64,000 nt of DNA from an uncultured Desulfobacteraceae bacterium (GCA_913060875.1 CAJXSL010000001.1:764464-828463); one strand, 5' to 3'. Positions 46,440-57,300 are shown, numbered from the stretch's first letter. Made by a program: numbers and translations. Notes: generated by a model not told the origin, from the sequence alone.

Positions 46440-46905
46440 TGATTACTGAATGACGATGGATGGAAAGGGGAGATTGACATAAAAACATAGACGTCCCACT
46501 TCTGTCCCGTCCCACTTCTGTCCGTTGCGCGGAGCGCCTACTCGCGTGCGGTGTAAATCAGTGCTCGTCAGTGGAAATCTGTGGCCAATTAGGGGTTTTA
46601 GGTTGTTAGATTTTTACGCGAAGCGCCTAAAAACTTGCAGTTAAAATCCGCGGGCATCAGCGTTCATCTGTGTCCTATTTGGTTTATAGCTGTTACGCGG
46701 AGCGCCTACACACGTGCAGTGCAAATCAGTGTCCATCAGTGGAAATCTGTGGCTAAACAATGGTTTTTGTCGTTATGTCTTTACGCGAAGCGCCTAAAAA
46801 CTTGCAGTTAAAATCTGCGTCCATCAGCGTTCATCTGTGTCCCATTCGTCGTTCTTGGCGACTTGGCGGCTTTGCGTGAGGAAAGATTTTTTAAAGGTAG
46901 ATCGC
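46434..46905. repeat. Duplicated RhuM tail and dispersed repeats
   Basis: Positions 46434-46498 (CATGATGATTACTGAATGA ... GATTGACATAAAAACATAGACGTCCC) match 48758-48820 closely. From 46500 to 46850 the GCGAAGCGCC / AATCAGTGTCCATCAGTG family recurs at least three times, and 46850-46882 is the GGCGACTTGGCGGCTTTGCGTGAGG type. No gene. Confidence 0.7.
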
Positions 46906-48060
46906 ATGCCCGTATACGATTTCATCATTATCGGTTTAGGGACAGCCGGTGCGGCCACCTGCATGACATTGGCCCGCAGGGGGTTCCGCGTCCTGGGTAT
47001 CGATCGGCACCGTCCCCCCCACGCCTTGGGCAGTCATCACGGCGTCTCACGGAGTGTGCGCCGGGCCTATCTGGAAGGCACCGCCTATGTGCCGATGGCG
47101 ATGGAATCCTGGGAGCTGTGGAGAAAACTGGAAAGCGATTCAGGGCGGGATCTGCTCGTCGAAACCGGCAACCTCACCATTGGCCCTCCGGACAGCCCGG
47201 CGGTTACGGGATTTATGGCCAGTGCGCAGACCTATGATATTCCGCACGCTCTCCTCAGCGCATCCGAAGTACGGAAAAAATGGCCGCAACTGGTCCTGCC
47301 CGATACATTTGTGGCCGGGCTGGAAAAGTCGGCCGGCATCGTGTTTCCGGAATTGAGCATCGAGGCTTTCCTGGCCGAGGCTGAAAAGGCGGGGGCCGAT
47401 CTGGCGTTCGATGAACCGGTGAACCGGTGGTCGGAAGACCATGGTCATGTGCACGTTCACACGGCGCGCAATACGTATGAAGCCGGTCGGGTGCTTGTAG
47501 CGGCCGGTGCCTGGACCAACGGGCTCCTCGATTTGCCTGTAAATCCGCTGCAGCCCAAACGGGTTCCTGTGCATTGGATCGAAGTTACGGATGATCCAGG
47601 CCTTCACCTGGGTCATCTCCCGGTCGCGTTCTGGCAGGTACCCGACCGTGAGCCATTGGCGTCCGCGGAAAATCATACCGAGTTCTATATCCTGCCGGTG
47701 GTTGGTCCTGCACCTAAAATGAAGATCGCCTTTCACAACAAACTTGTCGATTGTGATCCGATGACACTTGATCGAACGGTTTGGCCGGATGAGGTCGATG
47801 GCATAAAAGAAATGATGGAACGGTTCCTGCCGGGCTTTCAGCATTACCCGATGACTTCGGACGTGTGCATGTACACCATGACATCCGACGGCCATTTCTA
47901 TCTCGGGAAAACGCCTGGATCGGAAAACGTGTATGCGGTCGCGCTTGCCGGCCACGGTTTCAAGTTCGCCCCCGTGCTTGGCGAAATACTCGCGGATCTG
48001 ATGACGGACCAAGCCCCTGGTGTCGACATTGAAATGTTTTCACCGGAAAGGTTCGGTTGA
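46906..48060 (+). CDS. FAD-dependent N-methyl amino-acid oxidase (SolA / monomeric sarcosine oxidase family)
   Basis: A 384-residue DAO-family flavoenzyme. The FAD-binding GxGxxG motif is GLGTAGAA (about residues 10-17), ending with Asp in GIDRH. The second family block is GSHHGVSRSVRRAYLEG. Cys321 in SDVCMYTMTSDGHF aligns with the Cys that covalently binds FAD in sarcosine oxidase and N-methyltryptophan oxidase. The C-terminal VALAGHGFKFAPVLGE completes the FAD site. It oxidises a secondary amine to an imine with H2O2 release in homologues, unexpected for a strict anaerobe. AAAGG precedes ATG 46906. It sits between the two RhuM copies in a repeat-rich region, so probably horizontally acquired. 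Confidence 0.85.
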   Translation: MPVYDFIIIGLGTAGAATCMTLARRGFRVLGIDRHRPPHALGSHHGVSRSVRRAYLEGTAYVPMAMESWELWRKLESDSGRDLLVETGNLTIGPPDSPAVTGFMASAQTYDIPHALLSASEVRKKWPQLVLPDTFVAGLEKSAGIVFPELSIEAFLAEAEKAGADLAFDEPVNRWSEDHGHVHVHTARNTYEAGRVLVAAGAWTNGLLDLPVNPLQPKRVPVHWIEVTDDPGLHLGHLPVAFWQVPDREPLASAENHTEFYILPVVGPAPKMKIAFHNKLVDCDPMTLDRTVWPDEVDGIKEMMERFLPGFQHYPMTSDVCMYTMTSDGHFYLGKTPGSENVYAVALAGHGFKFAPVLGEILADLMTDQAPGVDIEMFSPERFG

Positions 48061-48223
48061 TGACCGGCAGCGGTCAATGCAGGCTGTTTTAATCAGTTCT
48101 TGGCGTCTTTGCGGCTTTGCGTGAGCCATGCTGTATCTGTGAAAATCAGCGTTGATCTGTGTCCCATTTTTTGTTTTTTGCATGAGGTAATTTGCAGTTA
48201 CAGCGCATTAGAAGAGGGGATCG
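48061..48223. repeat. Duplicated leader of the RhuM genes
   Basis: Bases from about 48095 (TTGGCGTCTTTGCGGCTTTGCGTGAG) to 48223 repeat 45810-45965 with few changes, including the Shine-Dalgarno of the RhuM gene. Confidence 0.7.
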
Positions 48224-48762
48224 ATGACCACCGCTTACCCTGTTGAAATATTTAAAACTGAAGACGGTCAAATCAAATTTGAGGTGCAACTCAAGGACGA
48301 AACCGTATGGCTCAGCCAGAAGCTGATGGCTGAACTGTTCCAAAAAGATGTTCGCACAATCAATGAACACCTCAAAAAAATCTATTCCGAAGGTGAATTG
48401 GAAATAGGGGCAACTATCCGGAAATTCCGGATTGTTCAGACGGAGGGCAAACGGCAGGTAGCTAGGCAAGTTGACTGCTACAATCTAGACGTGATTATCT
48501 CGGTGGGCTACCGCGTCAAATCACAACGCGGCGTGCAATTTCGCCAATGGGCCACCCAAACCCACAAACAACACCTGATCCATAGATACCCGAGTTCCTG
48601 TTATACCTCCAATCCCATGATCTGGAGCGTACCCCAGAGGGGCGTCAGCGTTTTGCGGACAATGCGCTGGTCGCATTAGCTTTGCTGGTGGCCGAAAGCG
48701 AGCCTTGGCAGAAAGCATTTATGATTAGGCTGATTCAGCACCTGATAAGGGAGGATGCATGA
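48224..48762 (+). pseudogene. RhuM-family gene, broken by internal deletion and frameshift (copy 2)
   Basis: The first 120 codons encode a RhuM N-terminal domain (FKTEDGQIKFEVQLKDETVWLSQKLMAELFQKDVRTINEHLKKI ... YNLDVIISVGYRVKSQRGVQFRQWATQTHKQHLI). After HLIHR the frame turns into non-family sequence and stops at 48679. In another frame, from about 48592 to TGA 48762, a typical family C-terminus is readable: FLLYLQSHDLERTPEGRQ, ADNALVALALLVAESEPW, FMIRLIQHLIRED. So the middle of the gene is deleted and the ends are out of frame. Compared with copy 1, this copy keeps the original 3' end. Confidence 0.75.
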
Positions 48763-48809
48763 TGATTACTGAATGATGATGGGTGAAAAGGGGAGATTGA
48801 CATAAAAAC

Positions 48810-48820
48810 ATAGACGTCCC
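48810..48820. repeat. Left boundary motif ATAGACGTCCC of the AT-rich island
   Basis: ATAGACGTCCC here is the reverse complement of GGGACGTCTAT at 59491-59501. A third copy lies at 46487-46497 after RhuM copy 1. The two island copies face each other across the methyltransferase-Vsr-Dpt block. Confidence 0.55.
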
Positions 48821-48942
48821 CTATCTGTCTGTCCTGTGCCGTATTCGTAACTGGTTTTTTGACGAGGGATTGATGAGTGTTGGCAAGGAGTACGAAGTCT
48901 TGGTATCCATATCCAAACAGGTTCAATCAGATCGCAACATGC

Positions 48943-48971
48943 CCGGTCACGTTTTGACTTTACGTGACCGG
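48943..48971. promoter_or_regulatory. 10-bp perfect inverted repeat upstream of the methyltransferase
   Basis: CCGGTCACGT (48943-48952), nine bases, ACGTGACCGG (48962-48971). There is no U-tract, so an operator is more likely than a terminator. About 120 bp before the methyltransferase gene; the surrounding 48763-49091 holds no supportable gene. Confidence 0.5.
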
Positions 48972-49043
48972 CCAAAATTAAGGCCGAAAAAGGATATTGG
49001 GTGGCCCTCCCAAGATAATTTTGTGCGGCATAGAAAATATATT

Positions 49044-49072
49044 TTGACTAAATAATCCATTCTAATTCGATA
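49044..49072 (+). promoter_or_regulatory. Candidate promoter of the methyltransferase
   Basis: TTGACT (49044-49049), 17 bases, TCGATA (49067-49072), 19 bases before the ATG. Good -35, weak -10. Confidence 0.35.
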
Positions 49073-49091
49073 AAGTGAAACTGATAAATTT

Positions 49092-50663
49092 ATGAATAAA
49101 GAAATCCCTGTAATTGATCTATTCGCAGGCCCAGGTGGACTTGGAGAAGGATTTAGCTCTTTTGAAGTAAAGGGAAGAAATCCATTTAATATCAGCCTTT
49201 CAATTGAAAAAGACTACTCTGCATACCGTACATTAAGGTTGCGCAGTTTTTTCAGAAAAATTCCATTTGAGGAATTGAGACAGGCATATATACAATTTGC
49301 GAAATCTGAGCGAAGCGAAAAAGATGAACATATTTTATATTCACAATTTCCATGGGCAGATTATGAGGTTAAGAATGAGGTTTTTTGTAAAGAGCTTGGC
49401 GGGGCGAATTTCCATCAATCTAATTTGGACAAGATTATCTCTGATAAAGTAAGTGATTCGAAGATGTGGGTACTTATTGGTGGACCACCATGTCAGGCAT
49501 ACTCTCTTGCTGGTAGATCAAGGTTAAGCAATCTTCGAAAAAATAATCCAGAACAATATGAGAATGACGAAAGGCATTACCTTTATAGGCATTATTTGAA
49601 AATCTTAGCTAATCATAAACCACCAGTTTTTGTAATGGAAAATGTTAAGGGGCTTTTATCTTCGAAAGTAAATGGATGCAGGATAATAGATAAAATTTTA
49701 CAAGATCTTTCTCAACCGAAACCTGATGGTAGCCTGAAGTATAATTTATATTCATTTGTAAAAAATAGGCAACAAAAATCATTGTTTCATACTGAATTAA
49801 AAAAGGTAAGTGATTATATAATTGAAGCTGAGCGATACGGTATCCCGCAGACACGCCACAGAGTAATAATATTTGGTGTAAGAAATGATATTAATATAAA
49901 ACCTGCCACTTTAAAAGAGGCTGATAGGGTGTGTTTGAGAGATATACTTAGTGATTTACCACGAATAAGAAGCGAAGTATCAATACGAGGTGACTCAAAT
50001 TTATCGTGGTCACAAACTATTAAAACAATAACGGAAAAATTAGGACGACATGAAAAGGACCACTGGCTTGTACCGATACTATTCATGAATTTGAATGATC
50101 TCGATGATACTCTGCCAACTGGAGGAAATTTCCTTAATTATTCTAAAGGAAGGCCACACAAAATAGTAAAAAAATGGTATCGAAAAGAGAACCTGCCGGG
50201 CGTATGTAATCACGAAGCAAAGTCTCATATGCCATCAGATCTACATAGGTATTTTTACAGCGCAAGTTTCATAAGTATGCATAAAAGTGTTGCTGATAAA
50301 AAATCTCCAAACCTTTCGGATTTTCCAAAGACATTACTTCCAAAACATAAGAATATCGATAAAGAAAGAGTTGAAAAAACAATATTTATCGATAGATTTC
50401 GAGTTCAACCATGGGACGATCCTGCAACTACTATTACCTCGCATATTTCGAAGGATGGCCATTATTATATTCACCCCGATTATCGTCAATGCAGAAGCCT
50501 GACAGTTCGCGAGGCTGCCAGAATACAAACATTCCCAGATAGTTATATTTTTCTTGGGAGCAGAACATCTCAATATTCCCAAGTTGGTAATGCAGTCCCT
50601 CCTATTCTTGCAGAGAAGCTAGCTTGTGTTGTTGCTGATCTCTTGGAGAGGTGGTGTGGATAA
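49092..50663 (+). CDS. dcm: DNA cytosine-5 methyltransferase
   Basis: A 523-residue C5-methyltransferase. Motif I DLFAGPGGLGEGF (8-20) binds AdoMet; motif IV GGPPCQAYSLAGRS (130-143) holds the catalytic Cys134. ENVKG near 182 is motif VI, QTRHRVIIFG near 256 motif VIII, and SLTVREAARIQTFPD with YSQVGNAVPP at the C-terminus are motifs IX and X. The long region between VIII and IX is the target-recognition domain; its target cannot be read. Extra residues between motifs I and IV make it longer than Dcm of E. coli (472). The gene is strongly AT-rich, unlike the backbone. Vsr follows after six bases, then the dptFGH genes, so its modification may be linked with either repair or restriction. Confidence 0.95.
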   Translation: MNKEIPVIDLFAGPGGLGEGFSSFEVKGRNPFNISLSIEKDYSAYRTLRLRSFFRKIPFEELRQAYIQFAKSERSEKDEHILYSQFPWADYEVKNEVFCKELGGANFHQSNLDKIISDKVSDSKMWVLIGGPPCQAYSLAGRSRLSNLRKNNPEQYENDERHYLYRHYLKILANHKPPVFVMENVKGLLSSKVNGCRIIDKILQDLSQPKPDGSLKYNLYSFVKNRQQKSLFHTELKKVSDYIIEAERYGIPQTRHRVIIFGVRNDINIKPATLKEADRVCLRDILSDLPRIRSEVSIRGDSNLSWSQTIKTITEKLGRHEKDHWLVPILFMNLNDLDDTLPTGGNFLNYSKGRPHKIVKKWYRKENLPGVCNHEAKSHMPSDLHRYFYSASFISMHKSVADKKSPNLSDFPKTLLPKHKNIDKERVEKTIFIDRFRVQPWDDPATTITSHISKDGHYYIHPDYRQCRSLTVREAARIQTFPDSYIFLGSRTSQYSQVGNAVPPILAEKLACVVADLLERWCG

Positions 50664-50669
50664 CAACTT

Positions 50670-51077
50670 ATGGCGGATAATCTATCAGTTGAGAAACGTA
50701 GCTGGAATATGTCCCGCATCAAAAGCAGGGACACTAAACCTGAAATCCTAGTCAGATCTATGCTGCATAGACTTGGTTACCGGTTCCGTCTAAACAGGAA
50801 AGACTTGCCTGGCTCGCCAGATATAGTATTGACTAAATATAAAATGGTGATTTTTGTTCATGGCTGTTATTGGCATCGTCATGAAGGATGTAAGTACACA
50901 TATAGTCCTAAAAGTAGGGTAAAATTTTGGGAAGAAAAATTCCGGAATAATGTCGAAAGGGACAGAAAGGTTATACATGCATTGGAGCAACTTGGTTGGC
51001 AGGTGCATGTTATTTGGGAATGCCAGACTAAAGATGTAGAAAATTTGGCTTTAAGGATAGCAAAGCTTTTCAGGTAG
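50670..51077 (+). CDS. vsr: Very short patch repair endonuclease
   Basis: Vsr nicks beside T:G mismatches that arise when 5-methylcytosine deaminates. The 135-residue protein shows the family pattern: WNMSRIKSRDTKPEILVRSMLHRLGYRFR, DLPGSPDIVLTKYKMVIFVHGCYWHRHEGC (catalytic Asp and zinc-binding Cys/His), and KFRNNVERDRKVIHALEQLGWQVHVIWEC. It follows the methyltransferase by six bases, the standard coupling of a C5-methylase with its repair enzyme. It is AT-rich, of the same origin as its neighbours. Confidence 0.95.
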   Translation: MADNLSVEKRSWNMSRIKSRDTKPEILVRSMLHRLGYRFRLNRKDLPGSPDIVLTKYKMVIFVHGCYWHRHEGCKYTYSPKSRVKFWEEKFRNNVERDRKVIHALEQLGWQVHVIWECQTKDVENLALRIAKLFR

Positions 51078-51227
51078 AAATATTAATTTTAGAAGATCAA
51101 TATTCGAATATATTATATTTTGTTTAAAAAAGATAGAGATAACATTTTTAGTATAAAAAGTGAAATAATGTATCAACTGTAAAGCGAGACAATTTAGAAT
51201 AATATTAACAAATAGAGGTATTAAAAT

Positions 51228-53066
51228 ATGATAAATCAGATTAATTCTCACGTAGAAAGGATGCACAATTATTTGCCATTTGATCCATCACATGATCAGA
51301 TCTATGAAGAGTATCAGGAATCTAAAGACTCACTTGAACTTACTACACAGGCGTTATTGTATTTGCGTGACATTCTGGAGTCCGATCCTCCTTCTGCAAT
51401 TATATTAACAGGTGATGCCGGTCACGGGAAAACGCATCTCTGTCGACGTCTAATCCAAGATTATTTAAAATATGATGATAAAGAGGCCAGAAAGCTCTTA
51501 GCTGGATCATGCCAAGGTGCTAAACCAATTCCATTTTGTAAAGATGTTAATTTTAGAAAACCACTGAGAATCTTTAAGGATTTTTCGGAATTTCCTGTCG
51601 AAGTCGCTGCCGACTACCTTGAAAGAGCACTTGATGACGAAAATGATATAACACTTGTTTGTGTTAATGAAGGACGATTAAGAGCAATTCTTGAAACTGA
51701 CAGCGGGCCTCACTCTATTAAATTTAAAAATGATTTTCATTCATCCTTTGAAAGCGGGCTCGCGTCATCAGATGGAAAAAACCATATAATAAACTTGAAT
51801 TATCAATCGGTTGCATCTGAAAAAAACAGCCTTGTAAAAAGAGCTCTACGTGAATGGCTTAAAGGTACTAGATGGCGAGTATGTAAAAAATGTGATTCTT
51901 CAAGTATCTGCCCAATATTTAAAAATAGAAAAATGCTTGTAGATGAAGCAGAACGGCAGAATCGTATAGAAGTGATATACTCAACAATAGAAAGATTGGG
52001 CACAGTTATAACTATTAGAGAACTGTTGATGAGTTTGGCTTATTTATTAACTGGAAATCTAAGATGCACTGATGTTCATAGGAACGTTAGAAAGAAAGGC
52101 TGGCAGAATGAATATGCTTATTATTCTCTTATGTTCTCTTCGCCTAGAAATATTTCGTCAGATAGAATAAGAAGGATACAGGTTCTTGCTGCATTTAAAA
52201 AGCTTGATCCTGGAAAGCATGCGATCCGAACAATTGATGATGTTCTTATAAATTTTCAGAATATTTTTCCACCTAGTGAAATCGACCTGTGCTTCAAGGG
52301 GAAAATAGATAAATCTGAAATCATAATTGATGCTGGAAATGGTATTGATGAAATTATTGGTAACGCTCGAAGCAGAAAAGAGCGTACACATGAATCCATA
52401 CTGATCCAAAATGTTGTACGTTCATTACGACGTAGATATCTGTTTGATAGACCAAATGGAGAAAAAACTTCATTCAGAAATCTGGGATTCGAGTATGCAC
52501 ATGAGTTTCTTTGGCTTGTCTCCAACAAGATAGACCATGCACGTAAAACGCGTATAAAAAGTATTCTTATAGGAGGCTTTCATACAATACAAGGACTTAA
52601 TGTAGGCTCCGACACAACACGTCTATTTCTTGTGGACCCTGCATACGGAAAAACAACAAACAGGGCTGCTATAATTGCTTACAAATTTCCAAGTAACAAA
52701 ATAAGTATTTTGACTCAAACAGAGAATTGGAAAGTCTCTGAGGAGGGTGAGAAATACACAATTCCATATTCCGTAGATTGGCTTGATCGTGAAGTTGTGT
52801 TGAATTTCAACCTACCTGATGGAGATTCTGAATATTTTCATCTGAATCTGATGACTTTTGACTACCTAATGCAGGCTGGATCAGGTTATGTGGCCCAGGA
52901 ATTCTACGCACACGATATAAGAAAGGCACTAAACTTTCTCGGAAGACTAGCAGAGAAATGCAGTGTAGTTTCTGAGAGCAGTATCGAGGCAGTGATTGAA
53001 GGATATACACATAACGTTCTTATAGAAGAGGGGAATGTTATTCAATCAAATAAGAAAGGTATGTAA
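51228..53066 (+). CDS. dptF: DptF-like protein (DNA phosphorothioation-dependent restriction, ATPase)
   Basis: A 612-residue P-loop protein: Walker A TGDAGHGKTHLCRRL (61-75) and a later acidic LVCVNEGR strand. A Cys cluster CKKCDSSSIC near residues 222-231 may bind zinc. Length, the early P-loop and the gene order with a 425- and a 1678-residue partner match DptF of dptFGH, the restriction arm that cuts DNA lacking Dnd phosphorothioate marks. It starts 150 bp after vsr with its own AT-rich upstream region, and DptG begins three bases after its stop. I identify it from pattern and synteny, not by alignment, so the family call is probable, not certain. Confidence 0.75.
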   Translation: MINQINSHVERMHNYLPFDPSHDQIYEEYQESKDSLELTTQALLYLRDILESDPPSAIILTGDAGHGKTHLCRRLIQDYLKYDDKEARKLLAGSCQGAKPIPFCKDVNFRKPLRIFKDFSEFPVEVAADYLERALDDENDITLVCVNEGRLRAILETDSGPHSIKFKNDFHSSFESGLASSDGKNHIINLNYQSVASEKNSLVKRALREWLKGTRWRVCKKCDSSSICPIFKNRKMLVDEAERQNRIEVIYSTIERLGTVITIRELLMSLAYLLTGNLRCTDVHRNVRKKGWQNEYAYYSLMFSSPRNISSDRIRRIQVLAAFKKLDPGKHAIRTIDDVLINFQNIFPPSEIDLCFKGKIDKSEIIIDAGNGIDEIIGNARSRKERTHESILIQNVVRSLRRRYLFDRPNGEKTSFRNLGFEYAHEFLWLVSNKIDHARKTRIKSILIGGFHTIQGLNVGSDTTRLFLVDPAYGKTTNRAAIIAYKFPSNKISILTQTENWKVSEEGEKYTIPYSVDWLDREVVLNFNLPDGDSEYFHLNLMTFDYLMQAGSGYVAQEFYAHDIRKALNFLGRLAEKCSVVSESSIEAVIEGYTHNVLIEEGNVIQSNKKGM

Positions 53067-53068
53067 TT

Positions 53069-54346
53069 TTGAAGGCACCTGAAGTTTCACATGAAATTTT
53101 TGGCGGCATATTCGATTATGATGGTGGCGGAATGTACCCAGGCCTTGAACTTTTGAGCCTTGTGTTTGGAGCTAATTCTAAAGGTATATTACCCCTTGAA
53201 GAAGAAATAGAGTTTATAAAACAATCTCAGCATTTTGCTAGACGGCTGGTCTGGGATTATGAAAGGCTAAAGCAAGAATCTGACTATAAAAATACTTTTG
53301 TCGAAGAGCATACAGGGGAGGTTGTGAGAAATCTTCTATCATGCTTACAGGTTCCAATACCAAACATTTCAAAAGCACCTTCATGGGAAAGAGCACATTT
53401 TTTTCCTTACTGTCAAGCTTTAATTCATTGGGATGCAAGAAAGAGAGGTGCAAAGTATAATATCGAGAGGCGGTATTACAGAGGAGGAGGGGCTTTAGCA
53501 CATAAAGTGCTCCGCTTAGATAAAGACCACGAAAGGCTGCAGGAGATAAGAAAGGGGCTTGAAAACCTATATAAAACTAATGATTATTCAGCACTTCAGA
53601 AATTAGCAGGTGTAATGAGGGAACAAGGCTTAGAATCTCCTCCATTGAAAGACACAAAAGAAGTGCAAAGTCAATTAAGAGATTCAGAGACTGATGATAT
53701 TTTAAGAGAAGGTGTACGAAACATCACAAGTCATACTGAACTTTCTTGCGCAACAAGAATAAAGGCATTGCTGAATTGGACAGCATTTTGGCTAGTTATT
53801 GTCCAAACAAAACGATCGGCATCCTATCTTGGGAAAGAAGCACTTCCAATTATAGTCGACTGTGGATCAACTCCTGGGCAGTTAAGGCGTGCTTCTACAA
53901 GGAGACATAATGAAATTAGAGCTATGATAGGTAATGCTGTTGATAAATGTACTAAAAATTATGAAAAAGACAAACTTTCTCGAAAAAAATGGCATAAGAT
54001 CCAGGGATTTTTAACGGTAAACTGTGCTACCATAGGGCTGCTAAATGCTTTCAAAGGAAAAAGACATTTTACATTGGGAATTGGTTTGCTGGAAACACTT
54101 GTACTGGCAGCTACTTATCGTAATAATGAAATCTCGTTTGATAGGTTTTCAAATGATTTATTGTACAAAAAGTGGAATCTTGTTGTTGGAAGACCAAGTG
54201 CTGAATTGGCAGGATTACTAATAATGTTCGATGCCAGTATATTTGAAGACAATGAAGAACAACTATCAAATCAAATGAAAGCTGCTGGATTAATAACGGA
54301 TTATTCAGATGCAACAAGAATGGTTAGTACAAAGGGGCTGACGTGA
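53069..54346 (+). CDS. dptG: DptG-like protein (phosphorothioation-dependent restriction)
   Basis: A 425-residue protein without known catalytic motif. It has FDYDGGGMYPGLELLSLVFGANSKG at the start, a basic helical middle (ERRYYRGGGALAHKVLRLDKDHERLQEIRKGLENLY), and a C-terminal helical domain. Position two in the operon and length fit DptG, which forms the restriction complex with DptF and DptH. The start is TTG 53069, with AAAGG about ten bases upstream, three bases after dptF. Its last bases overlap the GTG of dptH (GTGA). No homologous motif outside the Dpt system is visible to me. Confidence 0.7.
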   Translation: MKAPEVSHEIFGGIFDYDGGGMYPGLELLSLVFGANSKGILPLEEEIEFIKQSQHFARRLVWDYERLKQESDYKNTFVEEHTGEVVRNLLSCLQVPIPNISKAPSWERAHFFPYCQALIHWDARKRGAKYNIERRYYRGGGALAHKVLRLDKDHERLQEIRKGLENLYKTNDYSALQKLAGVMREQGLESPPLKDTKEVQSQLRDSETDDILREGVRNITSHTELSCATRIKALLNWTAFWLVIVQTKRSASYLGKEALPIIVDCGSTPGQLRRASTRRHNEIRAMIGNAVDKCTKNYEKDKLSRKKWHKIQGFLTVNCATIGLLNAFKGKRHFTLGIGLLETLVLAATYRNNEISFDRFSNDLLYKKWNLVVGRPSAELAGLLIMFDASIFEDNEEQLSNQMKAAGLITDYSDATRMVSTKGLT

Positions 54347-57300
54347 AAAATATCAATAGAATATTAGCAAAAACGATTTTTCGAATCGTTAGGAAAGAAC
54401 TATCAACAGAACAGTGCCTTGAGATTAGAAGGCCTAGTGTAAGATTGAAAGATTTAAGATATGGTGAAGTCATTGCTTTTCTAGAAGAGTGGGAAAATAG
54501 AAAAGCAGCTAGTGGATTAAGCGATGTGCAAGTCGTCATTGCTAGGGGCGGAGAAGCGTCATATCCTAAAATGTTTCTTGCAAAAAAAGATTGTTCCGTA
54601 ACCTATTACCGTAACAATAATGCAAATGGACTCATTTATATACAGACAAAGACAGAAAGTGACGAACAGGGACTGCAGTCCATGTTTACTGTAAGAGACA
54701 GAAATTTTCTTGATGGAACCTTCGATGATGAAAACTTCGACGTAAAACAAGAGCTTGTCAAAGCGTCTTGGGAATGCTCTGCAGAGGCAGACATAAAAAT
54801 ACCTGATGAATTAAAAAAAATGCTTATTTTTGTACTGGATGCATTGCACCCCGATCCTTTTTCTGTACCTGTTAGATCTTACTGCGGATTTTTAGATTAT
54901 GTAATAAAGCAAATAATTGCTCCACCTTATAAAGCTTTAGACTTTAATGAATTAGCAGAAATAATAGGCAAATCTCTTTGTAAATTAGGTCTTTTCCCAG
55001 ATGTATTCTGGGAAAAAAACCGAAGCTTTCATGCAATAAAAAGGCGTCTTGCTACTAATTTTTATTATTCTGAAATGCTTAACCCTAGCGGTAACGAAAT
55101 TAATCAGAATGATTTGAATGATACAATAGAAAAGAAAAATGATTTTAGAAACTATAACGAAGAACTGTTTGAACCCCAAGAACAAGAATATTGGCGAGAG
55201 CTTTGTTTAAAATTCTGCCAAGATCATAATATAATTGATGTCAGGGAAAAAATACCATTTTATATATATGAACAACTTTTTAAAAAAAAGGCATCGGGAA
55301 GACCGTTAGGAGAACGAGTTGAAACGGAGATAGGGAATTATTCACATGATCGACTATATGAATTTAATTTACTAGATGTTAAAGAGGGTTTGTCGAGGAA
55401 TGTTGCTGAGGATGCACAAAAGTTTCTTGAAGCAGAACCAACAGATCCGAATGAAAATAATTTACTCAGAGATATTCTTTCAAAAACGACCCTAAGAATG
55501 GTTAAAAGGATTGCTTTCCCTGCTGCAAAGCCTTTCAGTAATCCACTTATTCAGCTTATAGAAATAATACGCGAATTTTATACCATTATAAATGATGATC
55601 ACTCAAATTATGTCCTTAAAATGGAGCTTGGAAAAGGTCCTAATGATATTTCTGCATCTATAGGTCTTTTTACCTTTTTATTTGGTAAAACGTTAAGGAC
55701 ATTAGTAGAGATCAATCGTGATGACGTAACAGGTCTTCAAATTGAAATCTCTAAAGAATTATTAGAGATACAGCACCTTGATACTATCAGAAATATGAAA
55801 GAAGATGATTATGAATCAGAGGCAATAGAAAAAACGCAATGGAATCCATTGCCAATTGATTTTAGCCTAATAAAAAATGATAAAGAAATCATTAACACTG
55901 TGAACAATTGCGTATGGAAGCCGGAAAATATTGAGTATTTATCACTATTGTGGGTAATAATTGCATCTCCGGAATTCACAGACAATCGAAATGACCTTAT
56001 AGAGCATTTTTGGGAGATCCCTATTGATCAGACACTTGATGAATGGGTTGAAGCTGTCTCCTCAAGATTATCACCGACGCACAATATTAGACTTAAATCA
56101 TTTTCCCAAGAAGCGATGAAAAGTAATATAATTATAGAAATGATAGAAAATAAAAAACAATTTTTTTCTAACGTTTGTAATTACGGTCTATCAATTGAAG
56201 CTATATCAGAATATGCAGAAAAATGGGAAAGTCTTTTGTATGATGCTAAAAGAGATTACATTCCTAAAGGTATTATAGAAAAAAGACTTGAAACGTTTCT
56301 TTCATATGACACTATTTATGATAGAAACCAGAACAAATTGTTGTTATTAGCCACTCACCCCTTTAGATTAAAATGGTTTGCAGAGTATCTCAATGAAATC
56401 CTTAATGTATTAATTAAGGTCATTTCTTGTGAGCTTGTACTTAACAAAGAGAATGAAGACTTCTATCTATCTCATTTAAAGAACCTCTCACCTCACAAAT
56501 ATCCACCTGTAATTTCAAACAATCGCAGAGAAACTCTAATTGCAACTAAGGAAACAGGACTGCATGAGCATTTTTCACCTATTAAATCAGAAAACAGGAC
56601 AAGCAGCCGTTGGACTGAAACTGTGGATAAAGCCTCTGTTGAAGAAATTGCTAATCTAATAAAAACATACTTGGAAAGCCATCCACATAAAAAAGATGGT
56701 CTTGCCCTTTTAACTGTTCTTCCAAGTGGAGGTAGTTTTCCTTTAAATCTTGTAAGTGCTGTTAGAAAAGGAGAATGGAAAGATCTCTCAATTAATTTTC
56801 ACGTTATAGCGCCGAGACATACTTGGCCAAATATCATCAGTGATTTTGAAAAAATAGAATCGGGTAACAGAATGACAATGCCTGATAGAATCTTCCCTCC
56901 TTTACAGTTAAAAATGTATGATTTACATGAATCATTAGAAAATTCTGTAGCATTAGAAAAAATAACATGTGATTTAGCAATTGTGCCTAATTTTTTTGGC
57001 AACAGTACTGAAATTACGGAACGGACAATAGAAGAGACCTCTAGATCAGGAAGTTATAATTTGCTCTGGGACAGAACTACTCATATCGAAAAAGGATCTT
57101 CAGGTGGTACTGTCTCAATCGCTCTTAGGCCATATGAAGCTGATAACACACTTGACTGTTGGTCATCCATAAACGTTAGAATGATGAGATGTAAACTTAT
57201 AGCCGCTGATAACCCAGAAATTACGGAATTTTTCGAAATAGCCGTGATTTTCGAAAATGCAGTGGATCTTTTTAATATTCTCCATAAACGCTCTCATTGG

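Noticed and set aside
40262-48170. Possible CRISPR or integron attC array from the many ATCAGTG/GCGAAGCG blocks
   Set aside because: Spacing is irregular, blocks occur on both strands, and neither an integrase nor cas genes are present. Treated as dispersed intergenic repeats.
48870-49055. A 61-codon open frame upstream of the methyltransferase, possibly a controller protein
   Set aside because: No helix-turn-helix pattern. It spans the inverted repeat at 48943 and has no ribosome site.
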